A DNA stretch of 64,000 nt from Flavobacteriaceae bacterium (GTDB taxonomy: Bacteria > Bacteroidota > Bacteroidia > Flavobacteriales > Flavobacteriaceae), in the NCBI GenBank assembly GCA_018608625.1, contig JABAZC010000071.1, forward strand, positions 62,001 through 126,000. The letters run 5' to 3'. The stretch's first letter is position 1, and every line of letters starts with the position of its first letter. The notes beneath the pieces were generated by a model, which worked only from the letters and a program-made list of their open reading frames with translations, was not told where the DNA came from and did no database searches. Shown here piece after piece: positions 61,304-64,000 of the stretch. A program made the position numbers and the translations under genes.

Positions 61304-62481
61304 TGATATTAAAAAACGTAACTACTCTGCTCATTTTACTGCTTTCGCTATCCTCGAGCGCGCAGCTTCAGCTAACAGACGCCTCAGAAATTAGTGTTTT
61401 AACTATTGGACCTGGGCATTTGTTAAACGATTCATTTGGACACAGTGCCATTCGAGTAAAAGACCCATTATACAACTTTGATGTGGTGTTTGATTACGGA
61501 CGCTATAACTTTGAAGCTGAAGGATTTTATTTGAATTTTGCTCAAGGTAAACTTGATTATATGCTTGGACGCACTGCCTTTGATGACTTTTTATCGTTTT
61601 ACGAATACCAAAACAGAAGTATTCAAGAGCAACAGCTGAACTTAAGCATCGAACAGAAAACGGCCTTTTATTTTTTTTTAAGAGAAAATAACAAGCCTGA
61701 AAACCAAGCGTATCCATATGATTTTTTCTACAACAATTGTGCGAATAAAATCACAGATGCTATTGAGACCGTTTTAGGAGAACAAATTTCCTACAACCCA
61801 CCTAGCAGTTTCGAGCAACAAACGTTTAGAAACTTAATCCGTTCGGACTTAAATCAAAACTCTTGGGGAAGCCTAGGGATTGATGTGGCATTAGGATCAA
61901 AAATTGACCAGTTAGCAAGTGTAAAGGAACATCTCTTTTTACCAAAAAACCTTTACCTGCTTCTTGAAAATGCTGAAGTGGAATCAAAAGAGTTAAAGCT
62001 TGTTAAAAAATTAAAAATTCTGACACCTGCTACTCTTGATAAAACTTCTGAAGGATTTGGCAGCCCTCTTGTCATTTTATCATTAGTCGCCTTTCTTATG
62101 CTTTTTGTAACCTATAAAGACAACAAGAACAATAAACGAAGTAAATGGTTAGATGTAATTTTATTTGCCACCACAGGGAGTATAGGACTTGTTTTACTGA
62201 TGTTATGGTTTGCTACAGATCATACGGCAACAGCGGACAACTATAATTTGTTATGGGCCTTTGCCACAAATCTTCTTTTTATTCCTTCTATTTTAAAAAC
62301 ACGCCTAAACAATCGAGGCATTAAATACATTGTATTTCTAATCATCCTTTTATCTCTAATGTTACTGCATTGGATGACCGGAGTTCAATCCTTTGCGATT
62401 GGATTAATCCCTATTCTGATTGCAACTGGAGTACGATATTTATTTTTAATTCGTCATTTCAACAAGGCAATTCGTGTATAA
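61303..62481 (+). CDS. DUF4105 (Lnb-type) membrane protein, candidate lipoprotein N-acyltransferase
   Basis: The 392-residue protein has an N-terminal signal/anchor, a periplasmic domain of about 200 residues and five C-terminal membrane helices from about residue 255. The periplasmic part matches DUF4105, the Lnb domain, with a likely catalytic histidine H47 in SFGHSAIRV and cysteine C146 in YNNCANKITDAIE, as in NlpC/P60-like enzymes. Lnb of Bacteroides N-acylates lipoproteins in organisms without Lnt. It starts at the last base of the PorV/PorQ gene (1-base overlap). Confidence 0.75.
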   Translation: MILKNVTTLLILLLSLSSSAQLQLTDASEISVLTIGPGHLLNDSFGHSAIRVKDPLYNFDVVFDYGRYNFEAEGFYLNFAQGKLDYMLGRTAFDDFLSFYEYQNRSIQEQQLNLSIEQKTAFYFFLRENNKPENQAYPYDFFYNNCANKITDAIETVLGEQISYNPPSSFEQQTFRNLIRSDLNQNSWGSLGIDVALGSKIDQLASVKEHLFLPKNLYLLLENAEVESKELKLVKKLKILTPATLDKTSEGFGSPLVILSLVAFLMLFVTYKDNKNNKRSKWLDVILFATTGSIGLVLLMLWFATDHTATADNYNLLWAFATNLLFIPSILKTRLNNRGIKYIVFLIILLSLMLLHWMTGVQSFAIGLIPILIATGVRYLFLIRHFNKAIRV

Positions 62482-62508
62482 TTAACCTTTATTTGCAAAA
62501 ACAAAATT

Positions 62509-64000
62509 TTGAATTACCTCAACGTAGAAAATATATCGAAGTCATACGGCGAACTCAGTCTTTTTGAAAACCTTTCTTTTAGTATTCATAAAGACCAAAA
62601 AATAGCATTTGTCGCCAAAAACGGAACTGGAAAAACAACCATTTTAAATATACTTTCTGGAAAAGATACTCCCGACTCAGGACAGATTATTTATCGAAAA
62701 GACCTAAGAACCACGTTCCTATCTCAAGAACCTGTTTTGGATCAGTCTCTGACCGTGGAGGAGACGATTTTAAAGTCCGACAACCCGATTTTAAACGTTA
62801 TTAATACCTATCACCAAGCGCTTGAAAACCCCGAAGATAGCAAGCTGTATCAAACCGCTTTTGACGACATGGAGCGCTACCAAGCTTGGGACTACGAAAC
62901 ACAATACACTCAAATACTTTTTAAATTAAAACTTGTTGATTTAGATCAAAAGGTAAGTGAACTCTCTGGAGGACAACAAAAGCGTTTGGCGCTGGCAAAT
63001 ACGCTATTAAGCAAACCAGATTTATTAATTTTAGATGAGCCTACCAACCACTTAGATTTAGAAATGATTGAATGGTTAGAAGCTTTTTTTGCAAAAGAAA
63101 ATATCACACTTTTTATGGTGACGCATGACCGGTATTTCTTGGAACGAGTCTGCTCAGAAATTATCGAATTAGACGAAGGTTGCATTTACAATTATAAGGG
63201 GAATTACTCATATTACTTAGAGAAAAAGGAAGAACGCATTGAGCGCGAAGCGATCGAAACAAACAAGTCCAAGCAGTTATTTAAAAAAGAACTTGGATGG
63301 ATGCGTCGACAACCAAAAGCACGAACAACCAAATCGAAGTCAAGAATTGATGATTTTTATGAAATAAAAGAACGAGCAAGCAAACGTCGAAACGACCATG
63401 AAATTCAACTAGAGATTAACATGGAACGTTTGGGAAGTAAAATCTTGGAAATCTACAAGGTCTCTAAGGCCTTTGACGAAAAGTTAATTTTAGACAAATT
63501 CGAATACGTATTTCAAAGAGGAGAACGCATTGGAATCATAGGTAAGAATGGAACTGGAAAATCAACTTTTCTTAATATGATTACTGGAGGTCTTCAACCC
63601 GATAGCGGTAAAATTATTCAAGGCGAAACTATTAAGTTTGGTTATTATACACAAGACGGCATCAAAGCAAAACCGATGCAAAAAGTGATTGATGTAGTAA
63701 GGGACTACGGCGACTATATCCCCCTAATGAAAGGCAAGCAGATTAGCGCCCAACAATTATTGGAGCGTTTTTTATTCAGTCGTAAAAAGCAATATGATTT
63801 TGTTGAAAAACTAAGTGGTGGTGAACGTAAACGTCTTTACTTATGTACGGTTTTAATACAAAACCCGAATTTCTTAATACTCGATGAGCCCACAAATGAT
63901 TTAGATATTGTGACGCTTAACGTTTTAGAAAACTTTTTACTTGATTTCCCTGGTTGTTTGCTTGTTGTTTCGCATGACCGTTATTTCATGGATAAGATTG
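62509..64000 (+). CDS. ABC-F family ATP-binding protein (Uup-like), 3'-truncated by window edge
   Basis: The frame starts at TTG 62509 (LNYLNVENISKSYG) and stays open to the window end; about 497 residues are visible. Two ABC domains are present: AKNGTGKTTILN with LSGGQQKRLALA and LLILDEPTNHLDL in the first, and GKNGTGKSTFLN with LSGGERKRLYLC and FLILDEPTNDLDI in the second, separated by a charged linker (KKELGWMRRQPKARTTKSKSR). This is the soluble ABC-F type with no membrane part. Members act on ribosomes or in DNA-transposition precision (Uup). The C-terminal end lies beyond the window. Confidence 0.9.
   Translation, partial: MNYLNVENISKSYGELSLFENLSFSIHKDQKIAFVAKNGTGKTTILNILSGKDTPDSGQIIYRKDLRTTFLSQEPVLDQSLTVEETILKSDNPILNVINTYHQALENPEDSKLYQTAFDDMERYQAWDYETQYTQILFKLKLVDLDQKVSELSGGQQKRLALANTLLSKPDLLILDEPTNHLDLEMIEWLEAFFAKENITLFMVTHDRYFLERVCSEIIELDEGCIYNYKGNYSYYLEKKEERIEREAIETNKSKQLFKKELGWMRRQPKARTTKSKSRIDDFYEIKERASKRRNDHEIQLEINMERLGSKILEIYKVSKAFDEKLILDKFEYVFQRGERIGIIGKNGTGKSTFLNMITGGLQPDSGKIIQGETIKFGYYTQDGIKAKPMQKVIDVVRDYGDYIPLMKGKQISAQQLLERFLFSRKKQYDFVEKLSGGERKRLYLCTVLIQNPNFLILDEPTNDLDIVTLNVLENFLLDFPGCLLVVSHDRYFMDKI

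Overview
The window is ordinary chromosomal DNA of a marine-type member of the Flavobacteriaceae (Bacteroidota). Evidence seen in the sequence: AT-rich composition, short intergenic gaps, promoters with the Bacteroidota -7 element (TAnnTTTG), gliding and type IX secretion genes (GldI, a PorV/PorQ-family protein, a Por-type sorting tail), lineage-typical families (DUF5683, DUF3810, DUF349, cyclophilin-FKBP fusions, a Lnb-type DUF4105 protein) and gene orders usual for flavobacteria. No tRNA, rRNA, CRISPR array, prophage, insertion sequence or integrase was seen. No gap between genes exceeds about 260 bases.

Layout. 1-3010: methylmalonyl-CoA mutase, small subunit (cut by the left edge) and large subunit. 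3264-8472: parA, parB, a DUF5683 protein, dapB, signal peptidase I and a WbqC-family protein, all on +. 8469-14843 (-): two operons, ribH behind a TPR membrane protein, and two tiny membrane proteins, mutL, two rhomboids and an EEP-family hydrolase. 14982-16770 (+): recF, a lipoprotein and a DciA-like gene. 16835-22750: ndk, nrnA-like DHH phosphoesterase, gldI, a cyclophilin-FKBP lipoprotein, pepD and a DUF3810 protein, with divergent promoters at 17.3 and 21.65 kb. 22801-26517 is the most accessory-looking part: a secreted protein of unknown function, a secreted esterase, and a secreted alpha/beta hydrolase with the active-site layout of PETase-like polyester hydrolases plus a type IX sorting tail. 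26643-30931: two exported amidohydrolase-family proteins. 30972-35838: SpoU methyltransferase, RelA/SpoT, Fur-family regulator, purA. 35948-43164: LptA/OstA-like protein, class III aminotransferase, TPR protein, two DUF368 (PopT-type) lipid-carrier transporters, aroE. 43281-45293: DUF349 protein. 45298-55251 (-): mazG, a nitronate monooxygenase-like protein, mnmA, yidC, pyrG, a cyclophilin-FKBP protein and recQ. 55407-64000: kdsD, tatC, an AhpD-like protein, a broken small membrane-protein gene, lptB, DUF808, pssA, a PorV/PorQ-family protein, a Lnb-like DUF4105 protein and the start of an ABC-F gene.

How the genes work together. Many act in envelope building: lipid A/Kdo supply and LPS export (kdsD, LptA-like, lptB), phospholipid (pssA), undecaprenyl-phosphate recycling (DUF368 pair), membrane insertion and export (yidC, lepB, tatC), type IX secretion and gliding (PorV/Q-like, gldI) and lipoprotein acylation (DUF4105). 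Others handle genome upkeep (parAB, recF, mutL, recQ, mazG) and growth control (RelA/SpoT, ndk, purA, pyrG).

I found no clearly new multi-gene system. The best leads are the PETase-like gene with its missing start codon, a small gene broken by two in-frame stops, candidate leaderless promoters, a tandem duplication of a -33 promoter box, and several enzymes that have lost expected catalytic or metal-binding residues (MutL, RecQ, amidohydrolases). All family calls come from reading the proteins; no database search was run.
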